From contig JANOPN010000179.1 in NCBI GenBank assembly GCA_031421855.1, positions 1 through 36,317 of the forward strand: a stretch of DNA of 36,317 bases, written 5' to 3'. Below the pieces are notes generated by a model. That model saw only the letters and a list, made by a program, of their open reading frames with translations. It was not told the DNA's origin and did not search any database. This DNA comes from JAAFHN01 sp031421855. Its GTDB lineage: Bacteria > Pseudomonadota > Gammaproteobacteria > Burkholderiales > Burkholderiaceae_C. Positions 6,940 to 15,201 of the stretch are shown piece by piece; positions within the stretch are counted from its first letter, which is position 1; each line of letters begins with the position of its first letter. Both the position numbers and the translations under genes were made by a program.

Positions 6940-7860
6940 TCACATGCGCGCGGCAACCACCGCAAACAACATCAACAAACCCAACCCATGTGATGCCTTG
7001 AAGACCGCAAAACACGCCTCGCGCTCGCGCAAGCGAATGCCGCGAGCCTGCCACAACAAGTGCGCCAGCATGGCAGCGCAGGCGACACCCACACCGGCCC
7101 ATGCAACGCCGCTAAGCGACCGATCAAGCACCACGACCAGCCACATGGCCAGGTAGGCGATGTTCAACAGCATCACCGCGAACACGTCAAACCGCCCAAA
7201 AGCGATGGCACTGGTGTGCAGCCCCAAGCGGACATCGTCGTCGCGGTCGACCATGGCGTACACCGTGTCGTAGGCCATGACCCAACACAGGTTGCCGACC
7301 AATAGCCACCAAGCAAGCGCAGGCACCCTGCCTTGGGTGGCTGCAAACGCCATCGGGATGCCAAAACTGAACGCAACTCCCAACACCGCCTGCGGCACAC
7401 TGAAATACCGCTTGGCAAACGGGTAGGCGATTGCGACCCCCAAAGCGACAAACGACCACGCAATCGTGAGCGCGTTGGTGGTGAGCACCAAGCCAAAAGC
7501 GGCCAAGGCCAGCACCGCACCAACACCCAAGGCTTCTTTGACGCTGATTTGCCCGGTGGTGACGGGGCGCTGCGCGGTGCGCTTGACGTGGCGATCAAAC
7601 TCCCGGTCAGCCACATCGTTGACGCAACAACCCGCGCTGCGCATGAGGATGGTGCCCAGCGTGAACACCAACACCAAGTGCAGCGACGGCAACCCGTGTG
7701 AAGCCAACACCAGCGCGCTCAGGGTGGGCCACAGCAAAAGCAACCATCCAGCAGGGCGATCCCACCGAATCAAGTCGGCATACAGTTGCAGTTTGGTGGG
7801 TAGCCGGGTTGGCAGCGGAGGAAGTGTGGGGAGTGTGGGTTTGTCGTCGACTTTATCCAC
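6940..7860 (-). CDS. ubiA: 4-hydroxybenzoate octaprenyltransferase
   Basis: 306 residues starting at GTG 7860; no ATG is available near the N-terminus. This membrane enzyme attaches the polyprenyl tail to 4-hydroxybenzoate in ubiquinone synthesis. Both aspartate-rich motifs are visible: NDVADREFDRHVKRTAQRPV (first, about residues 81-100) and YDTVYAMVDRDDDVRLGLHTSA (second, about 200-220). They bind Mg-polyprenyl diphosphate. Eight to nine hydrophobic spans are seen. The first 20 residues are Pro/Thr-rich and probably disordered. The gene is followed by the MFS gene, with oxyR upstream on the same strand across a family B repeat. Confidence 0.93.
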   Translation of the reverse strand: MDKVDDKPTLPTLPPLPTRLPTKLQLYADLIRWDRPAGWLLLLWPTLSALVLASHGLPSLHLVLVFTLGTILMRSAGCCVNDVADREFDRHVKRTAQRPVTTGQISVKEALGVGAVLALAAFGLVLTTNALTIAWSFVALGVAIAYPFAKRYFSVPQAVLGVAFSFGIPMAFAATQGRVPALAWWLLVGNLCWVMAYDTVYAMVDRDDDVRLGLHTSAIAFGRFDVFAVMLLNIAYLAMWLVVVLDRSLSGVAWAGVGVACAAMLAHLLWQARGIRLREREACFAVFKASHGLGLLMLFAVVAARM

Positions 7861-7880
7861 CCGAAATAAGTCCTAAAATA

Positions 7881-7912
7881 GTAGCAACAAACCCAATAGA
7901 TCCGGTGACCAA
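7881..7912 (-). repeat. Family B repeat, copy 5
   Basis: Plus strand reads GTAGCAACAAACCC, AATAGATCCGG, TGACCAA. The match to the copy inside the haloacid dehalogenase gene extends further right (CGGTGACCAATGGCCAAAAA), so the family is sometimes longer than 32 bp. It lies between the oxyR stop and the ubiA start. Confidence 0.88.
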
Positions 7913-7941
7913 TGGCCAAAAAGACCTGAAAAATGGCCTTT

Positions 7942-8907
7942 TCATGACGCGCGGGCCACTCCGGGCAGCTCACAGGCGTAGACGGCGTTGCGCAACTCAG
8001 CAATCGCCGCGTAGCGGGTGAAGCTGCGCCGCCAAGCTAAGACGACGCGGCGCGTGGGCGGCGCGCCACCATTGGCATCGCTGACTTGCAAATAGCGCAG
8101 ATCACCCGGTTTGGGTTCGCTGGCGGTGGTTTTTGCAACCAGCGCTTGGCTGGGCACACTCAAACGCGGCACCAAGGTGATGCCCATGCCCGCGGCGACC
8201 ATGTGTTTGATGGTCTCAAGAGATGATCCTTCAAAACTCTTGCGGATACCCTCAGCGCCCGAGGCAAAACGCGCAAACTCCGGGCAGACCTCCAACACAT
8301 GATCGCGAAAGCAGTGTCCAGTACCCAAGAGCAGCATGGTCTCGTTTTTGAGTGCATCGGCACTGATGCTGCCTTGATCGGCAAACGCGTGATTGGCGGG
8401 TACGGCGACGACAAAGGGTTCGTCGTACAAGGGCGCAATGGCCAAGCCGGTGTCGGGGAAGGGCTCGGCCAAAATCGCGCAGTCGATCTCGCCGTTTCGA
8501 AGCATGTCGAGCAGCTTGACGGTGAAGTTCTCGGTCAATATCAGCGGCATTTGAGGTGAGCGCTTGATTTGCTGCATCACCAAGGCGGGCAGCAAATACG
8601 GCGCAATGGTGTAGATCACGCCCAATCGAAGCGGGCCAGCCAAGGGGTCTTTGCCGCGCAGCGCCATCTCTTTGATGACGGCGGCTTGCTCCAGCACCGA
8701 CTGAGCCTGGCGCACGATTTCTTCACCCAATGGCGTGACGGCGACTTCATTGGCGCTGCGCTCAAAAAGCTTCAAGTCCAACTCGTCTTCAAATTTTTTG
8801 ATGGCGACCGACAGCGTGGGTTGAGAGACGTGGCAACTGTCCGCAGCACGCCCAAAATGGCGTTCGCGTGCCAACGCAACGATGTATTTGAGCTCGGTCA
8901 GGGTCAT
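7942..8907 (-). CDS. oxyR: Hydrogen-peroxide sensor regulator OxyR
   Basis: 321 residues, LysR family. The N-terminal winged helix-turn-helix (MTLTELKYIVALARERHFGRAADSCHVSQPTLSV) is followed by a substrate-binding-type sensor domain. Cys199 (GTGHCFRDH) and Cys208 (LEVCPEF) match the redox pair of E. coli OxyR in both number and spacing, so peroxide sensing by disulfide formation is well supported. A family A element ends 12 bases upstream of the start codon, so the native promoter has been displaced or altered. No strong Shine-Dalgarno sequence is visible (AATTAAGCC precedes ATG). Confidence 0.95.
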   Translation of the reverse strand: MTLTELKYIVALARERHFGRAADSCHVSQPTLSVAIKKFEDELDLKLFERSANEVAVTPLGEEIVRQAQSVLEQAAVIKEMALRGKDPLAGPLRLGVIYTIAPYLLPALVMQQIKRSPQMPLILTENFTVKLLDMLRNGEIDCAILAEPFPDTGLAIAPLYDEPFVVAVPANHAFADQGSISADALKNETMLLLGTGHCFRDHVLEVCPEFARFASGAEGIRKSFEGSSLETIKHMVAAGMGITLVPRLSVPSQALVAKTTASEPKPGDLRYLQVSDANGGAPPTRRVVLAWRRSFTRYAAIAELRNAVYACELPGVARAS

Positions 8908-8919
8908 GGCTTAATTGTT

Positions 8920-9021
8920 AGGACTAACGCAAAATTGTCCCAGCAAGGCGCAGCGACAACGACAGTGCGAATAGCACGGCTAGGAGCTGCAACGCCGCTG
9001 AGGCGGTTTTACGTAAGTCCT
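8920..9021 (-). mobile_element. Family A miniature inverted-repeat element, copy A2
   Basis: 102 bp, opposite orientation to copy A1. Its ends AGGACTAACGCAA and TTACGTAAGTCCT each carry one change from the 13-bp consensus. It is flanked by the direct repeat AATTGT (8913-8918 and 9022-9027). It sits directly in the 5' leader or promoter of oxyR. Confidence 0.88.
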
Positions 9022-9101
9022 AATTGTGCAACCGATCCTGTTTGCCCGTTAGCAGGTAGGCAGACATTTGTTGGTCAAGCCGCAGATGGCAGTTTTGACG
9101 C

Positions 9102-9899
9102 TCATTTCATGGCGCGAGTGAACGCGCCGCCAACGGCACGCACCAGCCACTTGGGCGTGGCCCGCGACGCAAGCGTGGTGGCGTGGTTGATGAGGCCTGG
9201 CACTTTGATGGTGTCGCCACGCATGCAGGCGTCAAAGCCATCTTGCGCAACCTGGGCCGCTTGGCCAATTAAAAACTGGGGCAGGTGATTCAACTGCGGG
9301 CTGTCAGACTGCGCGCCGCTGATCATTGCGGTGGCGGTGATACCGGGGCAGAGGGCTGTGATGGTGACCCCTGTGCCTTTGAGTTCTTGCGAAAGCGACT
9401 CGGTGAACGACAACACATACGCTTTGGTGGCGGCGTAGGTGGCCAGTGACGGAATCGGCTGAAATGCGGCAATTGAGGCCACGTTCAAGATGCGGCCGCT
9501 GCCGCGTGCGACCATGTCAGGTGCGAATTGGGCCACCATGGCAGTCAAACCGGTGACGTTGAGGTCGATCATCATGTGGTGTTTGGCGACATCCATCGCC
9601 ACAAACGGGCCGTGGTGCAAGACCCCGGCGCAGTTGACCAACACATCAATGGGGCGCTTGGCTCGTTTGAGACTCGCGAAAAGCTTGGCTGGCGCATCAA
9701 CTTGGCTGAGGTCGGCCGCTGAAACCCAGGCTTGAATGCCATGCTCTGCACTCAAAGACTTGGCCAACTCGCGCAGCTTGTCGGCGCGGCGTGCGACCAG
9801 TACCAGGTTGTAGCCCGCACGGGCAAAGCACTTGGCCAAGGCTTCACCAATGCCTGACGATGCGCCGCTGATGAGGGCAATTGGGGACGATTGAGTCAT
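9102..9899 (-). CDS. Short-chain dehydrogenase/reductase (SDR)
   Basis: 265 residues from ATG 9899 (MTQSSPIALISGASSGIG). A GGAG 7-8 bases upstream supports this start over a longer in-frame one. It is a classical SDR: the nucleotide-binding TGxxxGIG motif appears as SGASSGIG, NCAG occupies the NNAG position, and the catalytic Ser and YxxxK appear as ASIAAFQPIPSLATYAATKA. An Arg pair after the second strand (VARRADKL) suggests NADPH preference. The substrate is unknown. The DltE/YqjQ-type subfamily is likely from the C-terminal CPGITATAM region. The second SDR gene is 62 bases upstream on the same strand, separated by a family B repeat. Confidence 0.88.
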   Translation of the reverse strand: MTQSSPIALISGASSGIGEALAKCFARAGYNLVLVARRADKLRELAKSLSAEHGIQAWVSAADLSQVDAPAKLFASLKRAKRPIDVLVNCAGVLHHGPFVAMDVAKHHMMIDLNVTGLTAMVAQFAPDMVARGSGRILNVASIAAFQPIPSLATYAATKAYVLSFTESLSQELKGTGVTITALCPGITATAMISGAQSDSPQLNHLPQFLIGQAAQVAQDGFDACMRGDTIKVPGLINHATTLASRATPKWLVRAVGGAFTRAMK

Positions 9900-9929
9900 T
9901 TTTTCTCCAGTTTGACGTGAAATTAGGTC

Positions 9930-9961
9930 TTGGTCACCGGATTCATTGGACTTGTTGCTAT
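9930..9961 (+). repeat. Family B repeat, copy 6
   Basis: Reads TTGGTCACCGGATTCATTGG then ACTTGTTGCTAT. It abuts the TAA stop of the upstream SDR gene (9961-9963) and separates the two SDR genes. Confidence 0.9.
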
Positions 9962-10767
9962 TATTTTTGACTAATCTCAAGCGGCACGGGCGCTTGGGTT
10001 TGACGCGGTTTGCGGCCTCGCCCGGCAAACAAGCGGTCAAATAGCGCGTTGGGCAGCAACCGCATGATTTTCGACACCACGCCCATTTGCCACGGAATCA
10101 CCCGGTAGCTGACTGGCTTTGATATGGCGACAAAAGCGCGCTCAGCAAACTCAGGCGCGCTCAGCAAAAACGGCATGCTGTACGGGTTTTTGGCGGTCAG
10201 CGGCGTGGCCACATAGCCGGGCACCAAAGTCACGACGTCGACGCCGCTTGACCGCAACTCGCCGCGCAGGCTTTCACAATACGCAATTGCGGCGGCTTTG
10301 CTGGCGCAATACGCGCCGTGGCCGGGCAAGCCACGAATGCCAGCCACGCTGGCAACGCCGACCAGTGCGCCTGATCGCCGCGCCACCATCGCCGCGACGA
10401 ACGGGTGAAACGTGGCGGCCATGCCGGTGTTGTTGGTGGCAAAAGTCTGCGCCATGACGTCGATGTCGCTGCGCTCGGCACTGTCCATGCCAATGCTGAC
10501 CCCCGCGTTGGCGATGACGACATCGGGCAAACCCATCTCGGCGATGCAGCGATGCCCCGCCGCGACGATGGCGTTTGTGTCGCAGACATCCGCGTTGTAT
10601 GCGGCCCATTGCCCGCCAGCCAAGCCTTGTTCACGCGCCCAATCCTCGATCACGCTCGCGCGGCGGGCAACCAAGGCCACGCGCCACCCAGCTTGCACAT
10701 AGCGCAGCGCCAACGCTTGACCAATGCCGCTGGAGCCGCCCGTGATGTATGCGAGTGGTGAAGTCAT
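9961..10767 (-). CDS. Second short-chain dehydrogenase/reductase
   Basis: 268 residues from ATG 10767. It shows the SDR hallmarks TGGSSGIG (residues 9-16), IANAG, and the catalytic Ser with YCASKAA near residue 156. The C-terminal 60 residues (PVSYRVIPWQMGVVSKIMRLLPNALFDRLFAGRG) are hydrophobic and basic, as in the membrane-associated SDR subgroup that includes sphinganine-reductase-like enzymes. The stop codon TAA lies at the edge of a family B repeat. The 90-base gap up to lptC shows nothing recognisable. The substrate is unknown. Confidence 0.87.
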   Translation of the reverse strand: MTSPLAYITGGSSGIGQALALRYVQAGWRVALVARRASVIEDWAREQGLAGGQWAAYNADVCDTNAIVAAGHRCIAEMGLPDVVIANAGVSIGMDSAERSDIDVMAQTFATNNTGMAATFHPFVAAMVARRSGALVGVASVAGIRGLPGHGAYCASKAAAIAYCESLRGELRSSGVDVVTLVPGYVATPLTAKNPYSMPFLLSAPEFAERAFVAISKPVSYRVIPWQMGVVSKIMRLLPNALFDRLFAGRGRKPRQTQAPVPLEISQK

Positions 10768-10857
10768 GTTTGCCTTGTCGGGTGGTGATTTTTATCAATA
10801 AGCCCAATTTTGCGCGCTTAAATTGCAGACCTTACTTGCGGGCGTTACTTTCGGGCG

Positions 10858-11466
10858 TTACTTGCGGGCTTGAATCACACCTTTGACGCGGCCTGTTAGT
10901 TCAGCAACGCCTTCCAGGTTGTCGTAGCTCATGGCGTCGCCGCTGAAACGGTCGCCACCGCGTGTGATGACGACCGGCTTGTCGGATTTGATTTGGTCGG
11001 TGTTGAGGAATGCATGCAAGAACGCGCCGCGAATCTCGAAACGCTCGAGCTTCACACCGCCTGAGGTCACCGACGCCTCTCGCACCACGCGCGCATCGCC
11101 CACCAACTGCACCTCGGAGCCGTCGGCATTTGTCAACGCGCGCTTGGCGGTGGCCACACTGATTCGCCCGTCAAGCTGGGTGGTGCGAATGCGCACGTTG
11201 TCAATTTCGGTGGTATCGGTATCGGGGTAATGTCGAAGCTCGGTGCCAAATACTTCGCTTTTGATTCGCCCGCTGCCATCAAAGCTTCGCAGCGCGAACT
11301 GCCGCATGAAATAGTCGGGCACGTGTTTGGGTATGGGCTCAATGGTGGGAGGGTTGACCAAGGGCGTGTTTCGCACCAAAAAGTACGACCCGAGCGCGAG
11401 CGCGCCCAGCAAGAAGATCGGCACATAAATCGTGAGCCAATCCAGCAACTTGCGCAAAAAATTCAC
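10858..11466 (-). CDS. lptC: LPS export protein LptC
   Basis: 202 residues with one N-terminal transmembrane helix (about 13-31, TIYVPIFLLGALALGSYFLV) and a periplasmic domain. It includes PDYFMRQFALRSFDGSGRIKSEVFGTELRHYPDTDTTEI, the characteristic LptC beta-jellyroll start. LptC anchors at the inner membrane to LptB2FG and hands LPS to LptA. kdsD lies immediately upstream (19 bases). The usual downstream partners lptA and lptB are absent; an SDR gene follows instead. Confidence 0.9.
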   Translation of the reverse strand: MNFLRKLLDWLTIYVPIFLLGALALGSYFLVRNTPLVNPPTIEPIPKHVPDYFMRQFALRSFDGSGRIKSEVFGTELRHYPDTDTTEIDNVRIRTTQLDGRISVATAKRALTNADGSEVQLVGDARVVREASVTSGGVKLERFEIRGAFLHAFLNTDQIKSDKPVVITRGGDRFSGDAMSYDNLEGVAELTGRVKGVIQARK

Positions 11467-11485
11467 GCGACTCCCTCAACCCGAC

Positions 11486-12490
11486 TCATATGACCTTGGC
11501 CCGCAGCAAGTCGTTGGTGTTGACAACAGAGACCAGGACTTGGGACTGATCGACCACAAAAATCGTGGTGACTTTGTGCAACTCCATCATCTGGGCCGCT
11601 TCCGCAGCCAAGGCATCAGGTCCGATTGTTTTGGGGGTTTTGGACATCAGCGCGCCGGCATTCAAGTGGCGCACATCGACGCCCGACTCGATGCGTCGGC
11701 GCAGGTCGCCGTCGGTAAACACCCCCACCAGCCGCTGATGTTCGTCAACCACCGCAGCCGCGCCGAGCGAGCCACGGCTCATCTCGCGCATGACGTCTGA
11801 AAACGACGCATCCGCCAACACACAGGGCAGGGCGTCACGGCCACGCATGACGTCTCGAACATGGGTCAACAAGCGGCGGCCCAAACTGCCACCGGGGTGC
11901 GACCGAGCAAAATCGCCTTCGTTGAAGCCGCGGGCTTCTAAAAGCACAACGGCTAAGGCATCCCCCATGGCCAATTGCGCGGTGGTGCTGGCCGTGGGTG
12001 CGAGATTGAGCGGGCAGGCCTCTTGAACCACAGCCGTGTCCAGCACGACATCGGCGTGTTTGGCAAGCGACGACTGCGAGCGTCCGGTGATGGCCACAAC
12101 CGGCACACCCAAGCGCTTGAATGCTGGCAACAGCAGCACCAATTCATCAGCCTCGCCACTATTGGACAAGGCCAAAACCACATCGACCGCCTTGATCATG
12201 CCCAAGTCACCATGACTGGCTTCGCCAGGATGCACAAACATGGCCGGCGTGCCGGTCGATGCGAGTGTGGCCGCGACTTTTCTAGCGACATGCCCCGACT
12301 TACCCATGCCCATGACAACCACACGACCTCGAACTTGCAGCATCAACTCGACAGCGACGACAAACGAGGCGTTGATCTGGTCCTTGAGGCCCAGCACTGC
12401 TTGCGCCTCGATGTCAAAGGTACGCCTGGCCAATGCCAACATGTCAATTTTTGGGTGTTCTGTCGGCATCATGGGTGTTGATTTGGGCAA
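11486..12490 (-). CDS. kdsD: Arabinose-5-phosphate isomerase
   Basis: 334 residues. An N-terminal SIS domain (RGRVVVMGMGKSGHVARKVAATLASTGTPAMFVHPGEA, LSNSGEADE) is followed by the SHPGGSLGRRLL motif and two CBS domains (from about residue 213). This is the standard KdsD/KpsF layout. The enzyme converts ribulose-5-phosphate to arabinose-5-phosphate, the first step to KDO for LPS. It is followed after 19 bases by lptC. kdsC, normally between these two genes, is missing. Confidence 0.94.
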   Translation of the reverse strand: MPKSTPMMPTEHPKIDMLALARRTFDIEAQAVLGLKDQINASFVVAVELMLQVRGRVVVMGMGKSGHVARKVAATLASTGTPAMFVHPGEASHGDLGMIKAVDVVLALSNSGEADELVLLLPAFKRLGVPVVAITGRSQSSLAKHADVVLDTAVVQEACPLNLAPTASTTAQLAMGDALAVVLLEARGFNEGDFARSHPGGSLGRRLLTHVRDVMRGRDALPCVLADASFSDVMREMSRGSLGAAAVVDEHQRLVGVFTDGDLRRRIESGVDVRHLNAGALMSKTPKTIGPDALAAEAAQMMELHKVTTIFVVDQSQVLVSVVNTNDLLRAKVI

Positions 12491-12508
12491 CAGGTTAGTG
12501 CAAAAATA

Positions 12509-12540
12509 ATAGCAACAAGCTCAATGGATACGGCGACCAA
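12509..12540 (-). repeat. Family B repeat, copy 7
   Basis: Plus strand reads ATAGCAACAAGCTCAATGG then ATACGGCGACCAA. It lies between the kdsD start and the gyrB stop. It is the last family B copy before the 11.6-kb replication core, which has none. Confidence 0.87.
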
Positions 12541-12576
12541 TGTCTAATATTCAGTAAAAAATGGCCTCGATCGTGC

Positions 12577-15093
12577 TCACGTGTCAATATTGGCCGCGCG
12601 CAGCGCATTGGCCTCGATGAAGTTGCGTCGTGGCTCGACTTCGTCGCCCATCAGCATGGTGAAAACGCGGTCTGCTTCGATGGCATCCTCGATCTGTACG
12701 CGCAGCAAGCGTCGCACAGTGGGGTCCATCGTGGTTTCCCACAGCTGCGACGGGTTCATCTCACCCAAGCCCTTGTAGCGTTGGCGGCTGACGCTGTTGT
12801 CGGCCTGCCGAAGCAGCCACGCCATCGCGTCGCGAAAATCGGTTACTGGGGCCTCTTTTGCTTTTTCACCTTCGCCGCGCTGCACCACAGCACCCTCGGT
12901 AATCAAGCCTTCGAATGTCAGTGCGGCTTCGCGCAGGGCTGCGTAGTCGCCGCCTCGAGCAAAGTCTTGGGTGATGACGCTGCCGCGTGCATTGCCATGC
13001 ACGCGACGGGTCACCGTGAGCAGGGGTTTGTCATTGCGAGGATCCACTTGCGCCACGACTTCGGCATCTTTGAGCATGGCTTGCATCGCAAGCGCCGTTG
13101 CTTGGGCGTCAGCAAGCGTGTCCAAGTTGAGGGGCACACCCGTGGTGATCGCTCGCAGGGCTTCTTCGTCCATCCAGCCAGACAAGCGCGCCACCACCGC
13201 GTTGGCCACTTGGTATTTGCGGGCGATTTCAGCCAAGGCATCGCCTTCGAGGGCCGGCTTGTCGGTGCCAGGAATGACCTTGGCACCATTCATGGCCAGC
13301 TTAAGCAAGTACGCGTCAAATTCGTGGGCGTCTTTGAGGTATTGCTCACTCTTGCCAACTTTGACCTTATACAAAGGCGGCTGGGCGATGTAGATGTGGC
13401 CACGCTCCACCAGCTCGGGCATTTGCCTGAAAAAGAAGGTCAGCAGCAAGGTGCGAATATGGGCGCCGTCCACATCAGCGTCGGTCATGATGATGATGCG
13501 GTGGTAGCGAAGTTTGTCGACATTGAAGTCGTCTTTGCCGATGCTGGTGCCCAATGCGGTAATCAAGACCAAGATTTCGTTGCTGGTCAAAAGCTTTTCG
13601 TAACGGGCCTTTTCGACGTTCAAGATTTTGCCGCGCAAAGGCAAAATCGCTTGAAACTTGCGATCGCGACCTTGTTTGGCACTGCCGCCGGCGGAGTCAC
13701 CCTCGACGATGTACATCTCGCACAAGGCTGGGTCTTTTTCTTGACAGTCGGCCAGTTTGCCCGGCAAACCCAAGCCGTCAAGCACGCCTTTTCGGCGCGT
13801 CATTTCTCGGGCCTTGCGAGCGGCCTCGCGGGCGCGAGCGGCGTCAACGATTTTTCCGCAGATGATTTTGGCGTCACCGGGTCGCTCGAGCAAAAAGTCG
13901 GTGAGGGTTTTGGCAACGATGTCTTCGACTGGGCCGCGCACCTCAGAGCTGACCAGCTTGTCCTTGGTTTGGCTTGAAAATTTGGGTTCAGGCACTTTGA
14001 TGCTGATGACGCAGGCCAAGCCTTCTCGCATGTCGTCACCACTGACTTCAACTTTGGCTCTTTTGTCGATTTCGTTGTCGGCGATGTATTTGTTGATCAC
14101 CCGCGTCATGGCCGCTCGCAAGCCGGTGAGGTGGGTGCCGCCATCTCGCTGAGGGATGTTGTTGGTGAAACACAGCACGTTTTCGCTGTAAGCGTCGTTC
14201 CACTGCATTGCCACCTCAACACCCACATTGGTACCCTGATCAGACAGCTTGTCGCCAACCGCGTGGAAGATGTTGGGGTGCAGGACTTTTTTGCCTTGGT
14301 TGATGAATTCAACAAAGCCTTGAACGCCGCCGATGAAGGCGAAGTTGTCTTCTTTGCCGGTGCGCTCATCAACCAAACGTATCTTCACGCCATTGTTCAA
14401 AAACGACAACTCACGAAGCCGTTTGGCCAAAATATCGTAGTGAAACTCGTGGTTTTGCTGAAAAATTTCGGTGTCTGGCAAGAAATGCACTTCCGTGCCA
14501 CGGGTTTCGGTGGTGCCTACGACGCGCATGGGTGATACGTCAAACCCGTCGATTTTTTCGATGATGCGGTTTTGCACCACACCCCGCTCAAAATTCAACT
14601 CGTGAATTTTGCCGTCGCGTCGAACCACCAAACGCAGCCACTTTGACAAACCGTTCACGCAACTCACACCGACACCATGCAAACCGCCGGAGACTTTGTA
14701 GCTGTTTTGGTTGAATTTCCCGCCTGCGTGCAGCTCAGTCAAGGCGATTTCGGCACCCGAGCGTTTGGGCTCGTGTTTGTCGTCCATTTTGACCCGAGGC
14801 GGAATGCCGCGCCCGTTGTCTGTGATCGACATGGAATTGTCGCTTCGAATGGTGACCACGATGTCATCACAATGACCAGCCAGCGCTTCGTCGATCGAGT
14901 TGTCGACCACCTCAAACACCAGATGATGCAAGCCAGTGCCGTCAGAGGTGTCACCGATGTACATGCCGGGGCGCTTGCGCACAGCCTCCAGGCCTTCCAG
15001 GATTTGGATCGAGCCTTCCTCATACCCATCGTTACCAAGACTGGGTACAGGTGCCGCTGGGTTACTTGAAAGGTCTGTTTGATCTGCGCTCAT
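12577..15093 (-). CDS. gyrB: DNA gyrase subunit B
   Basis: 838 residues. GHKL ATPase motifs: VDNSIDEALAGHCDD, DNGRGIPPRVK and GGLHGVGVSCVNGLS. TOPRIM: YIVEGDSAGGSAKQGRDR and MTDADVDGAHIRTLL. C-terminal: QRYKGLGEMNPSQLWETTMDP. With GyrA it introduces negative supercoils. The length exceeds the roughly 800 of E. coli because of extra sequence around residues 590-740 (PGTDKPALEGDALAEIARKY and following), as in other Betaproteobacteria. It is the third gene of the dnaA-dnaN-gyrB set, with a hairpin between dnaN and gyrB. Confidence 0.97.
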   Translation of the reverse strand: MSADQTDLSSNPAAPVPSLGNDGYEEGSIQILEGLEAVRKRPGMYIGDTSDGTGLHHLVFEVVDNSIDEALAGHCDDIVVTIRSDNSMSITDNGRGIPPRVKMDDKHEPKRSGAEIALTELHAGGKFNQNSYKVSGGLHGVGVSCVNGLSKWLRLVVRRDGKIHELNFERGVVQNRIIEKIDGFDVSPMRVVGTTETRGTEVHFLPDTEIFQQNHEFHYDILAKRLRELSFLNNGVKIRLVDERTGKEDNFAFIGGVQGFVEFINQGKKVLHPNIFHAVGDKLSDQGTNVGVEVAMQWNDAYSENVLCFTNNIPQRDGGTHLTGLRAAMTRVINKYIADNEIDKRAKVEVSGDDMREGLACVISIKVPEPKFSSQTKDKLVSSEVRGPVEDIVAKTLTDFLLERPGDAKIICGKIVDAARAREAARKAREMTRRKGVLDGLGLPGKLADCQEKDPALCEMYIVEGDSAGGSAKQGRDRKFQAILPLRGKILNVEKARYEKLLTSNEILVLITALGTSIGKDDFNVDKLRYHRIIIMTDADVDGAHIRTLLLTFFFRQMPELVERGHIYIAQPPLYKVKVGKSEQYLKDAHEFDAYLLKLAMNGAKVIPGTDKPALEGDALAEIARKYQVANAVVARLSGWMDEEALRAITTGVPLNLDTLADAQATALAMQAMLKDAEVVAQVDPRNDKPLLTVTRRVHGNARGSVITQDFARGGDYAALREAALTFEGLITEGAVVQRGEGEKAKEAPVTDFRDAMAWLLRQADNSVSRQRYKGLGEMNPSQLWETTMDPTVRRLLRVQIEDAIEADRVFTMLMGDEVEPRRNFIEANALRAANIDT

Positions 15094-15134
15094 GGTGGAT
15101 TCAATCTATCAAAAACACCGCCTAATCTAGCGGC

Positions 15135-15167
15135 AAACCCGCCACGACTGTTGGGTGTGGCGGGTTT
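15135..15167 (-). terminator. Hairpin between dnaN and gyrB
   Basis: AAACCCGCCAC (15135-15145) pairs with GTGGCGGGTTT (15157-15167), an 11-bp stem with an 11-nt loop, 34 bases after the dnaN stop. The T run on the minus strand is short, so termination may be partial and allow read-through to gyrB. Confidence 0.6.
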
Positions 15168-15201
15168 TGGTTTGGGGGTGATGGCTCTGTGTCGGTCGGG
15201 G

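Noticed and set aside
12781..13977. Long open frame (398 codons) on the plus strand inside gyrB
   Set aside because: It is antisense to a complete, strongly conserved gyrB and its translation has no recognisable motifs; high-GC codon usage creates such shadows.
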